From contig OZ245062.1 in the NCBI GenBank assembly GCA_965224785.1, positions 1,984,001 to 2,048,000 of the forward strand: a stretch of DNA of 64,000 nt, read 5' to 3'. This document shows, piece after piece, positions 34,646 to 42,859 of the stretch. The position numbers and the translations under genes are program-made. This DNA is from JALSNL01 sp036479585. Lineage in GTDB: Bacteria > Bacteroidota > Ignavibacteria > Ignavibacteriales > Melioribacteraceae. Positions within the stretch are counted from its first letter, which is position 1; every line of letters begins with the position of its first letter. Below the pieces are notes generated by a model. That model was not told where the DNA came from. It worked only from the letters and a program-made list of their open reading frames with translations, and did no database searches.

Positions 34646-36514
34646 TTACTTATCTACTTGTACTATTTTTACCCGAACCCTAGAACGAGGTTTCATTGTT
34701 AATGTCAGCTTTCCATCATCAGCTTCAATCACTTCTCTGGTAAAACCATTTACTAAACTTATATTATTTATTTTGTTAGAAGCAAAAGTAAAAACCTCTT
34801 TAGTTTTATTATAATTATGGAACATCCAACCAGTTGCACCAAGTGACTGAACAACAATTCTAGTTTTTGCATCAAGAGAGAAATCTAATTTTGAAGTGAA
34901 TGACTCACGAATTGTATTAACCCAAGATTTAGGGATTTCTAATAATCCCAAAGATTTAGGGCAAAGTAAAACTTCCCCAACTTTATCAAAATCTTTTTGA
35001 GAAAATGTGTGTGAATTTAATGTAAAAATTGCTGAACCCTTTTTCTTCGACTTAATTAAAAACGGAATCTTACTTGAACCAACTTTGGCATTTAGCAAAG
35101 GTACGCTAGCAGTAAGAACGAGATCGCCTTCTAAATCCAAACCATTTTTTATCGTTATAGGATTACCATTTACAATTATCTTTTCAGCTTTCTGCGGAGA
35201 AATTTTTATAGGATATTTTACACCAGCTAAATCTGCAAACCTTTCTCCATCATTTACATTGGCTAAAAATCCGGTTGTAAAAATAATTACAGTTCCACTT
35301 GATAAGGAGCTTTTAACTTTGGATAATATTTCTTTATCCGCAGCTGCTTGTGTTGGTAATAATATCACTTTAGTTTCAGTAGGGTATTGATGAACTGGAA
35401 CTAACGGAACACCTAAGGTTCCAATAAAATCCATAAGATAAAGGTCTCCGCCAGCATCGCTATTAATTGGTTTGTAACCAACAACACCTTCAACGGGATT
35501 AACTTCAACAGTTTTTGCTAAATCTGCCAAATATTGAAACTGAGTACGAAGTAGGTGATGCCCTTTATGTCCATTAACAAAATCGAAATAATTAAATATT
35601 GTAATTTCCTTTGCACCAGCAAGCACTGATTGATAGGCTTGCTCAATAAAATCATTAGCATCACAATCACCATGATCAAACCAAGCAGCACCAATCTTGT
35701 TTCCCACAATATCTTTTATCCAACTAAAATTTACAAATCCTTCATAAGGTTGAACAAAACCAAATCTTTGAGTGTACTGTCCTCTTGTCTCTGTACCAAC
35801 ATATACTTTATCAAACAGCTGAGGTTCCCGTTCAAGTTCATATCCGAAAAGATGAAATCGATCATACCACTGTGGATATTTAATTATCATTGTAATATTT
35901 GGATTGACTTTTTTAGCAGGTTCAATAAATATTTCTGTTGATAGTTTGGTCAACAAATCTCTTCTATATTGCGACCAACTTTTATCTCCCTTTGCAATTT
36001 TTGATTCATCACTTGTATCAGATGTACAAAGAAAATCATCAACAATGAATTCATCAAAAACTTTTGCTGACATTGTTACAACTTCTTTTAAATCATTCTG
36101 AGTTTTTTGGTTTTGCCAATTGAACCAGCCCAACTTTCCTTCTTGCTTAATTCCAAAATCTTTTCCCGGAACTGTTGCAATACCACCAACAACTTCAATT
36201 TCATTTTCCAAAAAAGTATCTCTAACTTTTTCTAATAATGATTGTTCAACAACAAGTCCACCTCTATAGACTTCCACATAAGCTTTAGTTATTCCATTAG
36301 CTCTAAATATTGATATTGCTTCTCTACGTCCGACTTCATCATTCAATAGATCATTAACTGCATGAGCTGTTATATAAACACCAAGTTGAAGATCATTAGT
36401 TCGAGACTTAGCATAAGTAAACATGTCATCAATTTTATTTTCTGTTGTTGTACAAAAAGAAGTTAAAAAAGTAAGTACAATTAGTATTAAGATTGTTGTC
36501 TTTTTATTTATCAT
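34646..36514 (-). CDS. Uncharacterised exported lipoprotein, TIM-barrel-like with beta-galactosidase-like middle
   Basis: I do not recognise a named family. The 622-residue protein has a lipoprotein-like signal (LIVLTFLTSFCTTT, Cys21). The first 330 residues read like a TIM barrel: alternating strands and helices with VGGIATVPG, DEFIVDDFL, MIIKYPQW, FDHGDCDAND and ITIFNYFDF at the expected beta-strand ends, giving several acidic residues suited to glycosidase catalysis. Residues 350-450 (VVGYKPINSD, ILLPTQAAAD, GTVIIFTTGFLANV) resemble the glutamine-amidotransferase-like middle domain of GH42/GH2-type proteins, and the last 100 residues form strands. It lies 52 bases downstream of GH31. A glycosidase of unknown family is the best guess. 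Confidence 0.6.
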   Translation of the reverse strand: MINKKTTILILIVLTFLTSFCTTTENKIDDMFTYAKSRTNDLQLGVYITAHAVNDLLNDEVGRREAISIFRANGITKAYVEVYRGGLVVEQSLLEKVRDTFLENEIEVVGGIATVPGKDFGIKQEGKLGWFNWQNQKTQNDLKEVVTMSAKVFDEFIVDDFLCTSDTSDESKIAKGDKSWSQYRRDLLTKLSTEIFIEPAKKVNPNITMIIKYPQWYDRFHLFGYELEREPQLFDKVYVGTETRGQYTQRFGFVQPYEGFVNFSWIKDIVGNKIGAAWFDHGDCDANDFIEQAYQSVLAGAKEITIFNYFDFVNGHKGHHLLRTQFQYLADLAKTVEVNPVEGVVGYKPINSDAGGDLYLMDFIGTLGVPLVPVHQYPTETKVILLPTQAAADKEILSKVKSSLSSGTVIIFTTGFLANVNDGERFADLAGVKYPIKISPQKAEKIIVNGNPITIKNGLDLEGDLVLTASVPLLNAKVGSSKIPFLIKSKKKGSAIFTLNSHTFSQKDFDKVGEVLLCPKSLGLLEIPKSWVNTIRESFTSKLDFSLDAKTRIVVQSLGATGWMFHNYNKTKEVFTFASNKINNISLVNGFTREVIEADDGKLTLTMKPRSRVRVKIVQVDK

Positions 36515-36566
36515 TTTACTCTCTCTATATTATTTATTAATTAGCGTTCTTCATTTAATAAATCCT

Positions 36567-38336
36567 TTAAAAACTTATAACATAATTTCCATTTTTATAA
36601 TTTTCTGTTTTAACAAATATTTTTTGTTTTGCAGAATCGTATTTCCAGGTTATTCCATTTTCTAAGATCTCTCCATCTAGCTCAATTCTACTCGGTTTAT
36701 TCTCCGAAATAATATTTAATATGTGTGGAATTTTTATTCCTTGTAATTTTACTTCAAGGTTATCACTAACCTTTTTACAAGAAATTTCAGTTTCATTTTT
36801 ATTGTCTAAATGATAAAATGTAAAACTGTTTCCCTCACTGGGATAAATTATTATTGTAGTAAATTCTTCTGAATCACTATCCCCAATTTTTGTATAGTTA
36901 CGTTTTATATCCATTGGAATAATTGCACCTTCTTTTATGAACACAGGATATTCATCCATTGGGAATTCCATCTCGAAAGTTTTATTTCCTTCATATATTT
37001 TTTTATCATCAAAAAAATATCTCCAATTTCCTTCTGGCAAGGAAACTGATTTAATTTTTGAGTCAACATAGATTGGGGCTACTAGAAAGTCATCGCCAAA
37101 CATATATTGATATCCCCCTTTATCCATGGGTGTTTGAAGTCTTCTCCCATCATTATGAGCAGTAATAACATAATGATACATATAAGGAATTAACTCTGTA
37201 TGAAGCCATGAGAATTTTCTTATTACTTCCAATTCTTCATTCGTACGTTTCCAAAGTCTTCGCTCGCCGTGACCACCGTTCATAAATAATCCACAGAATG
37301 TTGAGAACTGAGTCCAACGAATATAAAGCCTCTCTGGAATTTCCTTGCCAGAAAATCCAGCAATATCTGAACCTACAATATTATATCCAACTCTTGCACT
37401 TTCCAGTATATGTTCAATTGCCATTTCAATTCCGCGAATGCCATCCATTACAAGATCAGTATTATCTTCACTCTTCTCATTTACTTTTGCAGACTTCCAC
37501 GTATGCTTCTGATCACCAACCCAATTAACTGGCGAAGCATCAAAAGGAGAAAATCCTTCAGGGTGAGCATACTCACGATCGATAGCTCTTGTTAGAGTTA
37601 CAAATTCTGGATTTTGTTTTAGTCCATACTGATATTCATTTCTATAATATTGATCCATATATTGTCGCGTTGTAATTAGTCCGTCAGATGATGTTCTGTA
37701 CATAAACGGAATTCCAAATATCTCCGTCCAATTTAATGTAGCAGCACCATCTAACTTCCATCCATCAATTCCAAAATCAAAAACCGTCTGTTGCATTTCA
37801 CGCCACCATTTCATTGCTTCTGGATTTGAGTAATCTATAAACCCACCATCCCCCTTCCACCATTCAGCTTGGTCATCATCTGAAATAAGATAACCATTTC
37901 TTTTTACTTCTCCAGACCAATCTTTCGAGTTCTTTATTTTAGCATCTTTACTAAAACTGTTTACCATTGGAGTCATCCAAAGTACTACACGATAATCGTC
38001 ATCTTCCAATTCCTTAAACCACTTTCCCGGATTTGGATAACGTGATGTATCAACATCAAAATCGTTATAACGCATTGACCATGGACTATCAATAATTATT
38101 GTGCGAACGGGAATGTCATACTCCTTATATCCAGCAAGCAATTCGTCAACATAATCAGCTGTATTAACATCATCTTCCCAAAGCCAGCATTCTAAAGCCC
38201 AGGCAGGAGTTAGTGGTAGTTGCCCATGTCTTTGAGCATTAAAAGGCATTCCCCAAAACGGATAAATAATATAGAGATATGCAAAAAGAAAAAGTGCAAC
38301 TAATATCAATGCAAAATAAATCAACTTCTTTTTCAT
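36567..38336 (-). CDS. GH31 alpha-glycosidase, short form with N-terminal membrane anchor
   Basis: The 589-residue protein has an uncleaved-looking hydrophobic anchor (LIYFALILVALFLFAYLYII) and then goes straight into the GH31 barrel: PAWALECWLWEDD, IIIDSPWS, GFIDYSNPEAMKWW, the nucleophile Asp in GIDGWKLDG, NIVGSDIAGF and a proton-donor candidate in WVGDQKHTW. After the barrel come the usual two beta domains (DDFLVAPIYVDS, EGNWRYFFDD, YPVFIKEGAIIPM). The N-terminal mutarotase-like sandwich present in most GH31 enzymes is missing, so it is shorter than the usual 650-800 residues. It may act on alpha-glucosides, xylosides or galactosides. FucU lies 42 bases upstream. Confidence 0.88.
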   Translation of the reverse strand: MKKKLIYFALILVALFLFAYLYIIYPFWGMPFNAQRHGQLPLTPAWALECWLWEDDVNTADYVDELLAGYKEYDIPVRTIIIDSPWSMRYNDFDVDTSRYPNPGKWFKELEDDDYRVVLWMTPMVNSFSKDAKIKNSKDWSGEVKRNGYLISDDDQAEWWKGDGGFIDYSNPEAMKWWREMQQTVFDFGIDGWKLDGAATLNWTEIFGIPFMYRTSSDGLITTRQYMDQYYRNEYQYGLKQNPEFVTLTRAIDREYAHPEGFSPFDASPVNWVGDQKHTWKSAKVNEKSEDNTDLVMDGIRGIEMAIEHILESARVGYNIVGSDIAGFSGKEIPERLYIRWTQFSTFCGLFMNGGHGERRLWKRTNEELEVIRKFSWLHTELIPYMYHYVITAHNDGRRLQTPMDKGGYQYMFGDDFLVAPIYVDSKIKSVSLPEGNWRYFFDDKKIYEGNKTFEMEFPMDEYPVFIKEGAIIPMDIKRNYTKIGDSDSEEFTTIIIYPSEGNSFTFYHLDNKNETEISCKKVSDNLEVKLQGIKIPHILNIISENKPSRIELDGEILENGITWKYDSAKQKIFVKTENYKNGNYVISF

Positions 38337-38378
38337 TTCATATTTTCTTTTTTTTACTGTTAGATAAATATTCGATTT

Positions 38379-38804
38379 TTAATTGACTATCCCTTTCTTC
38401 AAAATTATATTTGCATATAAAGCAGATTCGCTTGTGGCTATAACTGCAAATGCACTTCTTGCTCTAGTGTAAAATTCAAATCGCTCAATAAATTCAAATT
38501 CTGTAAATGGTTCACCACTATTTTTTATTGTTTGTTCAAAATCATTCCAAATGGTTGGTACAGTATTATCTTCAGGCACAACTTCCATAAGTCCCGCTGA
38601 CTTATCAAATGTATCAAGAGGAAATAATTTGAGTACAGCTTTTAAAATTTCAGTTACTCCATGTCCATCCAGGCGAACCAATCTTTTTGCCATGGATGTA
38701 GCTGGAAAATTTCCATCGGCAATAACCAATTCATCTCCATGCCCCATTTCCATAAGTACTTTTAACAATTCTGGTGACAGAATATTTGGGATAATTTTAA
38801 GCAT
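38379..38804 (-). CDS. fucU: L-fucose mutarotase (RbsD/FucU family)
   Basis: The 141-residue cytoplasmic protein has the RbsD/FucU signature MEMGHGDELVIADGNFP (His22) and the C-terminal FYTRARSAFAVIATSE region that places it in the FucU rather than RbsD branch. It interconverts fucose or ribose-type anomers so that kinases and isomerases receive the right form. Length matches FucU (about 140). TTGGAG precedes the ATG. It lies between the DUF4838 gene and GH31, so fucose or a similar deoxy- or hexose sugar is probably released here. No fucose isomerase, kinase or aldolase lies beside it, so later steps are elsewhere or differ; the class I aldolase at 63303 is too far away to be linked. Confidence 0.9.
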   Translation of the reverse strand: MLKIIPNILSPELLKVLMEMGHGDELVIADGNFPATSMAKRLVRLDGHGVTEILKAVLKLFPLDTFDKSAGLMEVVPEDNTVPTIWNDFEQTIKNSGEPFTEFEFIERFEFYTRARSAFAVIATSESALYANIILKKGIVN

Positions 38805-38828
38805 TTATTTTCTCCAAGTAAAAATTTA

Positions 38829-41402
38829 TTATTTAGCATTCTTTATTCTATTATGAAAATCATCTATATGAGGTTTTCCCCTTTCTGCAAAATGTGTAAT
38901 ACCTTCTCTTTCAACAATTTCATTAAATCGTTTATAAGTTCCATCGTAGATAGCATTTACCGCATCCATTCTACACTTTATATACATTAAAGGTAATCTA
39001 GCCAATTCAACTCGCTGTTTAACATCAATATTATCTGCAACTTTTTCAGCAATATCAAATATTTCATCTGCTTCTTTTATGAATTTATCAGATAATATTC
39101 TACCATCAGGAACCGAGTTAAAATAAATATGTGTTTCATCTGTAATTTGTTTATGTAGTAGTTTTAAATACTCTTTAACATATTGACCACTTCTTCCATA
39201 ATAACCGTACATAAAATCATCAATCACTTCTTCAACATCACATTCAGAATTCCAAAGAAGTTTTGAGACAAGATAAGCTCTCAGCTCTGCAAACTCCCCT
39301 CCTCTACTTTGGTATGCAGCTTGCTCCATAATTCCAATTGAACTATTATCTCGAAAAGTTTTTATGTTAGATTGTAAAACATTAAAGTTTGGGTAAGGCA
39401 TAATATAGTGGCTGAAATTAACTACATAATCCCATATATAAAGATGAGGTGATATTGCGGACCATTCTTCCAAGTCTGATAAAAATTCTTGATTCTCTGA
39501 ACAGCTTTTAAAATCATGAGCAAAGCAACACTCAATACTACATAAACGTATTACAACATTTTCTTTTGGATTTATATTTTTTGGTGGTTTCCGTGTATAT
39601 TGATAAGCAAGTGTACCGACATATTTATTCGGGAATTCTTCTTTGATATTATCTGCTATTTGGTTAACAAACCAAACCATAATTCCAGACTGACTTCCCT
39701 TATCGTCAACTATAGCTTGACAATTATCACATTGACATGGATTACCCCAATCGTTTTGAGAAACTGAATAGATTAAATTACTCGGATTTTCTCTCATTGC
39801 ATTCTTTAATTTTTCAGTAACAATATTAAGTACATCGTTATTCGTTAAACACAATTGAGCTCGTTCATGTATTCTTTTGCCATCAATTAAACTATAATAT
39901 TCTGGATGTTCATCATAAAATTCTGATGGTGGCATGAATGGATAAAATGTATGAACAGCCCAATATCCTTCAATGTCTCCATGCTGTTTTCGAAATCCCA
40001 TTGCTCCATTTATTTTATTATGTGCTGCCCAAGTTGGATTAAAAGCTTCATAGTAAAAATCATTTCTCACTTGTATTGATGGGACTTCAATATGATTAAT
40101 ATAATTAAAAATATATTTTTCTCTTGTGGGAATTCCTGTTACTGCCGGAGTGTACCATCTTACACCAAATTCGTTTTCTAAAAATGAAAAGACAGCATAC
40201 ATTGTCCCACGTTGTTTACCTCCAATTAGGATTATGTTAGAATTAATATTTTTGTAAATAAAAGATTCATCAAGTAATTCTGGTCTATTAAATTTATTAC
40301 CAAGCAGTTGCTTCGAATGATTGTTATAACCAACAATAATTTCATTATTGGTAATCTCATTCCTATCACTAATTATTTCAAAACTAGCTCCACTAATTTT
40401 TAACAAAGTCTTCTGTAATTCTTCCGCAGCCCATTGTTCTGATTCCGAAGCATCAACGCCAACAATTATTTTATAATCCGTTTTTTTATTGTTAAATAAA
40501 GAATAATTATTTCGCTTTCCAGAATTAAATAAAATTTCGTGATTCCATATATTTTCATCTTTTCTCTCAGCACTTATTTTAAGAATGTAAGGTTTCATTT
40601 CATCATTTTGAATTAGTAATTCCATTCTCTTCTTTTTTGTCCAATCACCTTTCCAGATTCTATTGTAATGAAGATTAATCGAAAATATTTCTAAGTTCAC
40701 AGAGTTAAATAAATTATCAACTATCTGTTCATTCAATGAAAACCTAAGTTCAGAAACTCCATTTGGCAATGTTACAATATTAAAAAGTTTTCCACTCTTT
40801 GTAATTGAATCAATATTGAAAGGAAGAATTCTTGCACAAAACCCCCAATTATTACCTCGCTCTTCAACCTTTAGTAATATTTTATTTTTACCTTTATTCA
40901 ATAGGATAGGGATTAAATCTTCATCGGCTTTAATTCCGCGAGCATAAGTATGATCCCAAACTTCTTCTCCGTTTATCCAAAGCCTACCGCCATCATTCGT
41001 TCCTAATGAAAAATTAACAGTCACATCTTTTTCTGCATGGACTTCTGTATAAGCATAAGCCGCAACATATGATTTTTTTGATATTGCTTTATCCAAGTTG
41101 ATTATTGAATCAGAGCTTGTATATTCAATCCAAGTAAAAGTAGAGTCACCAAATTTTTCAGTTTGCCCATTTACAACTTGAAGATTATTTTCACCGCCAT
41201 GCAATGCGAGAATATCATATTCAAAACCACCCAAATGATTAACCTCATTCTCTCCTTCTTCAAGTGTTATTGGTCCTAACAAATGCCAACTTTTTATCCA
41301 CTCATTATATCTCAAATTATTTTGCTGAGCAGTAACAGAACTTGTAGTAAATAAAATAGTTAATACTATTAGACATACAATTCTACTTTTTAGATTTCTC
41401 AT
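38829..41402 (-). CDS. DUF4838 protein with GH67-N-like domain, exported
   Basis: The 857-residue protein has a signal peptide (LIVLTILFTTSSVTAQ), a lectin-like sandwich at about 30-200 (GTNDGGRLWINGEEVWD, PA14/galactose-binding type), an alpha-glucuronidase N-terminal-like domain at about 310-420 (IIVGVDASESEQWAAEELQ) and the DUF4838 core from about 440 (WAVHTFYPFMPPSEFYDEHP, VSQNDWGNPCQCDNCQ, GTLAYQYTRKPP). DUF4838 proteins are thought to be glycoside hydrolases related to the hexosaminidase/glucuronidase clans, with a Trp and Cys-rich CQCDNCQ loop. No activity is assigned here. No clear Shine-Dalgarno site precedes its ATG. It starts 25 bases before FucU. Its upstream gap is filled with decayed gene tails. 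Confidence 0.82.
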   Translation of the reverse strand: MRNLKSRIVCLIVLTILFTTSSVTAQQNNLRYNEWIKSWHLLGPITLEEGENEVNHLGGFEYDILALHGGENNLQVVNGQTEKFGDSTFTWIEYTSSDSIINLDKAISKKSYVAAYAYTEVHAEKDVTVNFSLGTNDGGRLWINGEEVWDHTYARGIKADEDLIPILLNKGKNKILLKVEERGNNWGFCARILPFNIDSITKSGKLFNIVTLPNGVSELRFSLNEQIVDNLFNSVNLEIFSINLHYNRIWKGDWTKKKRMELLIQNDEMKPYILKISAERKDENIWNHEILFNSGKRNNYSLFNNKKTDYKIIVGVDASESEQWAAEELQKTLLKISGASFEIISDRNEITNNEIIVGYNNHSKQLLGNKFNRPELLDESFIYKNINSNIILIGGKQRGTMYAVFSFLENEFGVRWYTPAVTGIPTREKYIFNYINHIEVPSIQVRNDFYYEAFNPTWAAHNKINGAMGFRKQHGDIEGYWAVHTFYPFMPPSEFYDEHPEYYSLIDGKRIHERAQLCLTNNDVLNIVTEKLKNAMRENPSNLIYSVSQNDWGNPCQCDNCQAIVDDKGSQSGIMVWFVNQIADNIKEEFPNKYVGTLAYQYTRKPPKNINPKENVVIRLCSIECCFAHDFKSCSENQEFLSDLEEWSAISPHLYIWDYVVNFSHYIMPYPNFNVLQSNIKTFRDNSSIGIMEQAAYQSRGGEFAELRAYLVSKLLWNSECDVEEVIDDFMYGYYGRSGQYVKEYLKLLHKQITDETHIYFNSVPDGRILSDKFIKEADEIFDIAEKVADNIDVKQRVELARLPLMYIKCRMDAVNAIYDGTYKRFNEIVEREGITHFAERGKPHIDDFHNRIKNAK

Positions 41403-41430
41403 TTTATTTAATTTTCTTCAGTTTGTTTGT

Positions 41431-41514
41431 CAATCTATGAAATAATATGGAAGCTGGTACTTTCTTCTATGTTAACTCTGATCCTTCCCATTATAGAACA
41501 AGAATTTTTGCAAG
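41431..41514 (-). pseudogene. Decayed 3' tail of a GH92/PA14-type gene
   Basis: On the minus strand this stretch reads LAKILVL-stop-WEGSEL then, after a second stop, KKVPASILFHR, which lines up with the last 27 residues of the intact GH92 at 47647-50619 (LANSLTLQWEGPEV...EEVPASALFHR). The CAA for the Gln is now TAA. Only the C-terminal end of the PA14 module remains. It lies immediately downstream, on the minus strand, of the second decayed tail. Confidence 0.8.
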
Positions 41515-41527
41515 TACTATTTACCAT

Positions 41528-41774
41528 CTATTCTTCCCACCATTTTTTTTGTGCTTCTTTATCATCAAAAAAATTATGATAACGACCCATCCAGTAAGCT
41601 TCCAAATATCCAATTCAACCTATTTCTGCTCTAAGCGAACCAGCTCCCGCCTCTCCATCATTTAGTATCAATGCAGTTTCGTTCCAAGTTTCTCATCTAT
41701 CATTACTCACATAAACACCGGCGGGCGTACTGATATATATCGTACAGACTACAAACATAGTGTGAAGAGAAACT
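41528..41774 (-). pseudogene. Decayed 3' tail of a gene like that at 44996-47602
   Basis: The minus strand encodes STPAGVYVSND, then ETWNETALILNDGE, then AYWMGRYHNF and DDKEAQKKWW, almost the same as the end of the intact 868-residue protein. Two in-frame TGA codons replace conserved glycines (GGA to TGA) and the upstream part breaks off near 41774 inside the region matching IFSSRYSNDIYI. The match over about 70 codons is high even at DNA level, so the copy is fairly recent. It fills the 395-base gap 41403-41797 together with the GH92 tail. Confidence 0.87.
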
Positions 41775-41797
41775 CAATAATTACATTAAAAAAAAAG

Positions 41798-42802
41798 TTA
41801 TTTAATTGGTGTTAAAATCATATTTCGATAATAGATTTTACCGTGGTCTCCTTGTAAATAAATGGGCCCGGCTTTAAATACATCAGGGCTCATGGCTCCA
41901 CCTGTTGGTCCATAAGCAGGTTGATTATCAATAATTGTTATACCATTTAAGATTACAGTAATATGTCTTTGGTAAAGCGTAATGTTCATGGTTTGCCATT
42001 CTCCAGCTGGTTTTTCGACAGCCTGCGAGGGAGTTATTCTACTGTATAGCCCTCCCATATTATGAGAGTCTAATTCCTCCCCATAAGAATCTATCACCTG
42101 AATTTCATATATTCCACGAAGATAAACACCACTATTACTATGTGGTGGTACATTTACTTCTAGCTTCAGGTTAAAATCTTTAAACTCTTTTTCAGTACGA
42201 AGGTTTCCGTAATGAATCTTTTTTCCTTCAATAGGAACGGGATTGTTAACCAATACACCATCTACAATAGAAAAACCATTGGTTTTTTCGGGTTCTAATA
42301 ACTTCCATCCTTTTAAATTTTTGCCATTGAGTAAATCTATAGGCTTGCCATATTGTACTTTTGATAAATCGGGAGCATTTCCAATATCCGGAAGCTTCCA
42401 GCCATTAAATTTTGATTCTCTTACACCAATTCCGTCGCGAGAAGGATCTAAGCGAACTCCGCTTATTTTATCTCCATTTCTATTAATGTTAAACGTCTGC
42501 GTAATGGTATAAATTCTTTCATTACTACTATCCTCAAATTTAATGTGCTCATAGCTACGGGTAACTACCATATTATTATCATCAATAGAGTAGATATATG
42601 ATACTGGTGAAACGCTACCGCCACCCCAAAGAAGGTTTGCATCCAAAAAACCATTATTATCATAAACTTCTAACCATCCAACAGATCCGCCTTCAATTTC
42701 AATGGTCCACATTCCAAGAAATTCGTCTGTTAATTTTTGTCCAAACGATAATGTAGTTGTACATATTAAAATTATTGCTAAAATAGAATTGATTTTTTTC
42801 AT
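41798..42802 (-). CDS. DUF1080 / 3-keto-disaccharide hydrolase family protein with extra N-terminal domain
   Basis: The 334-residue protein has a signal peptide (ILAIILICTTTLSFG), an N-terminal lipocalin-like segment of about 100 residues (FLGMWTIEIEGGSVGWLEVY) and a DUF1080 jelly roll from about residue 150 (PIDLLNGKNLKGWKLLEP, NSGVYLRGIYEIQVIDSYG, GPIYLQGDHGKIYYRNM). The last pattern with its Gln-Gly-Asp-His is the classic form of the family active-site face. The extra front domain is seen in some Bacteroidota members. It lies 57 bases downstream of the PQQ/cytochrome c dehydrogenase gene. I infer that the dehydrogenase makes the 3-keto substrate for this enzyme. No Shine-Dalgarno site is visible; the leader is A/T-only, as in Bacteroidia. 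Confidence 0.87.
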   Translation of the reverse strand: MKKINSILAIILICTTTLSFGQKLTDEFLGMWTIEIEGGSVGWLEVYDNNGFLDANLLWGGGSVSPVSYIYSIDDNNMVVTRSYEHIKFEDSSNERIYTITQTFNINRNGDKISGVRLDPSRDGIGVRESKFNGWKLPDIGNAPDLSKVQYGKPIDLLNGKNLKGWKLLEPEKTNGFSIVDGVLVNNPVPIEGKKIHYGNLRTEKEFKDFNLKLEVNVPPHSNSGVYLRGIYEIQVIDSYGEELDSHNMGGLYSRITPSQAVEKPAGEWQTMNITLYQRHITVILNGITIIDNQPAYGPTGGAMSPDVFKAGPIYLQGDHGKIYYRNMILTPIK

Positions 42803-42859
42803 TTTTAAAAGGATTTATTATTTGAATTTAAGTTTTTTAATTAATTTGCTATACTAAGT

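Noticed and set aside
41447..41665. 72-codon plus-strand frame in the gap before DUF1080
   Set aside because: It lies exactly over the decayed minus-strand gene tails and has no features of its own.
41528..41774. In-frame TGA at two conserved glycine positions as a sign of TGA recoded to glycine
   Set aside because: Other genes here end at TGA (for example the DoxX-like gene at 662 and the epimerase at 30722), glycine is coded by GGA throughout, and the neighbouring relic also has TAA and TAG stops. A decayed copy is simpler.
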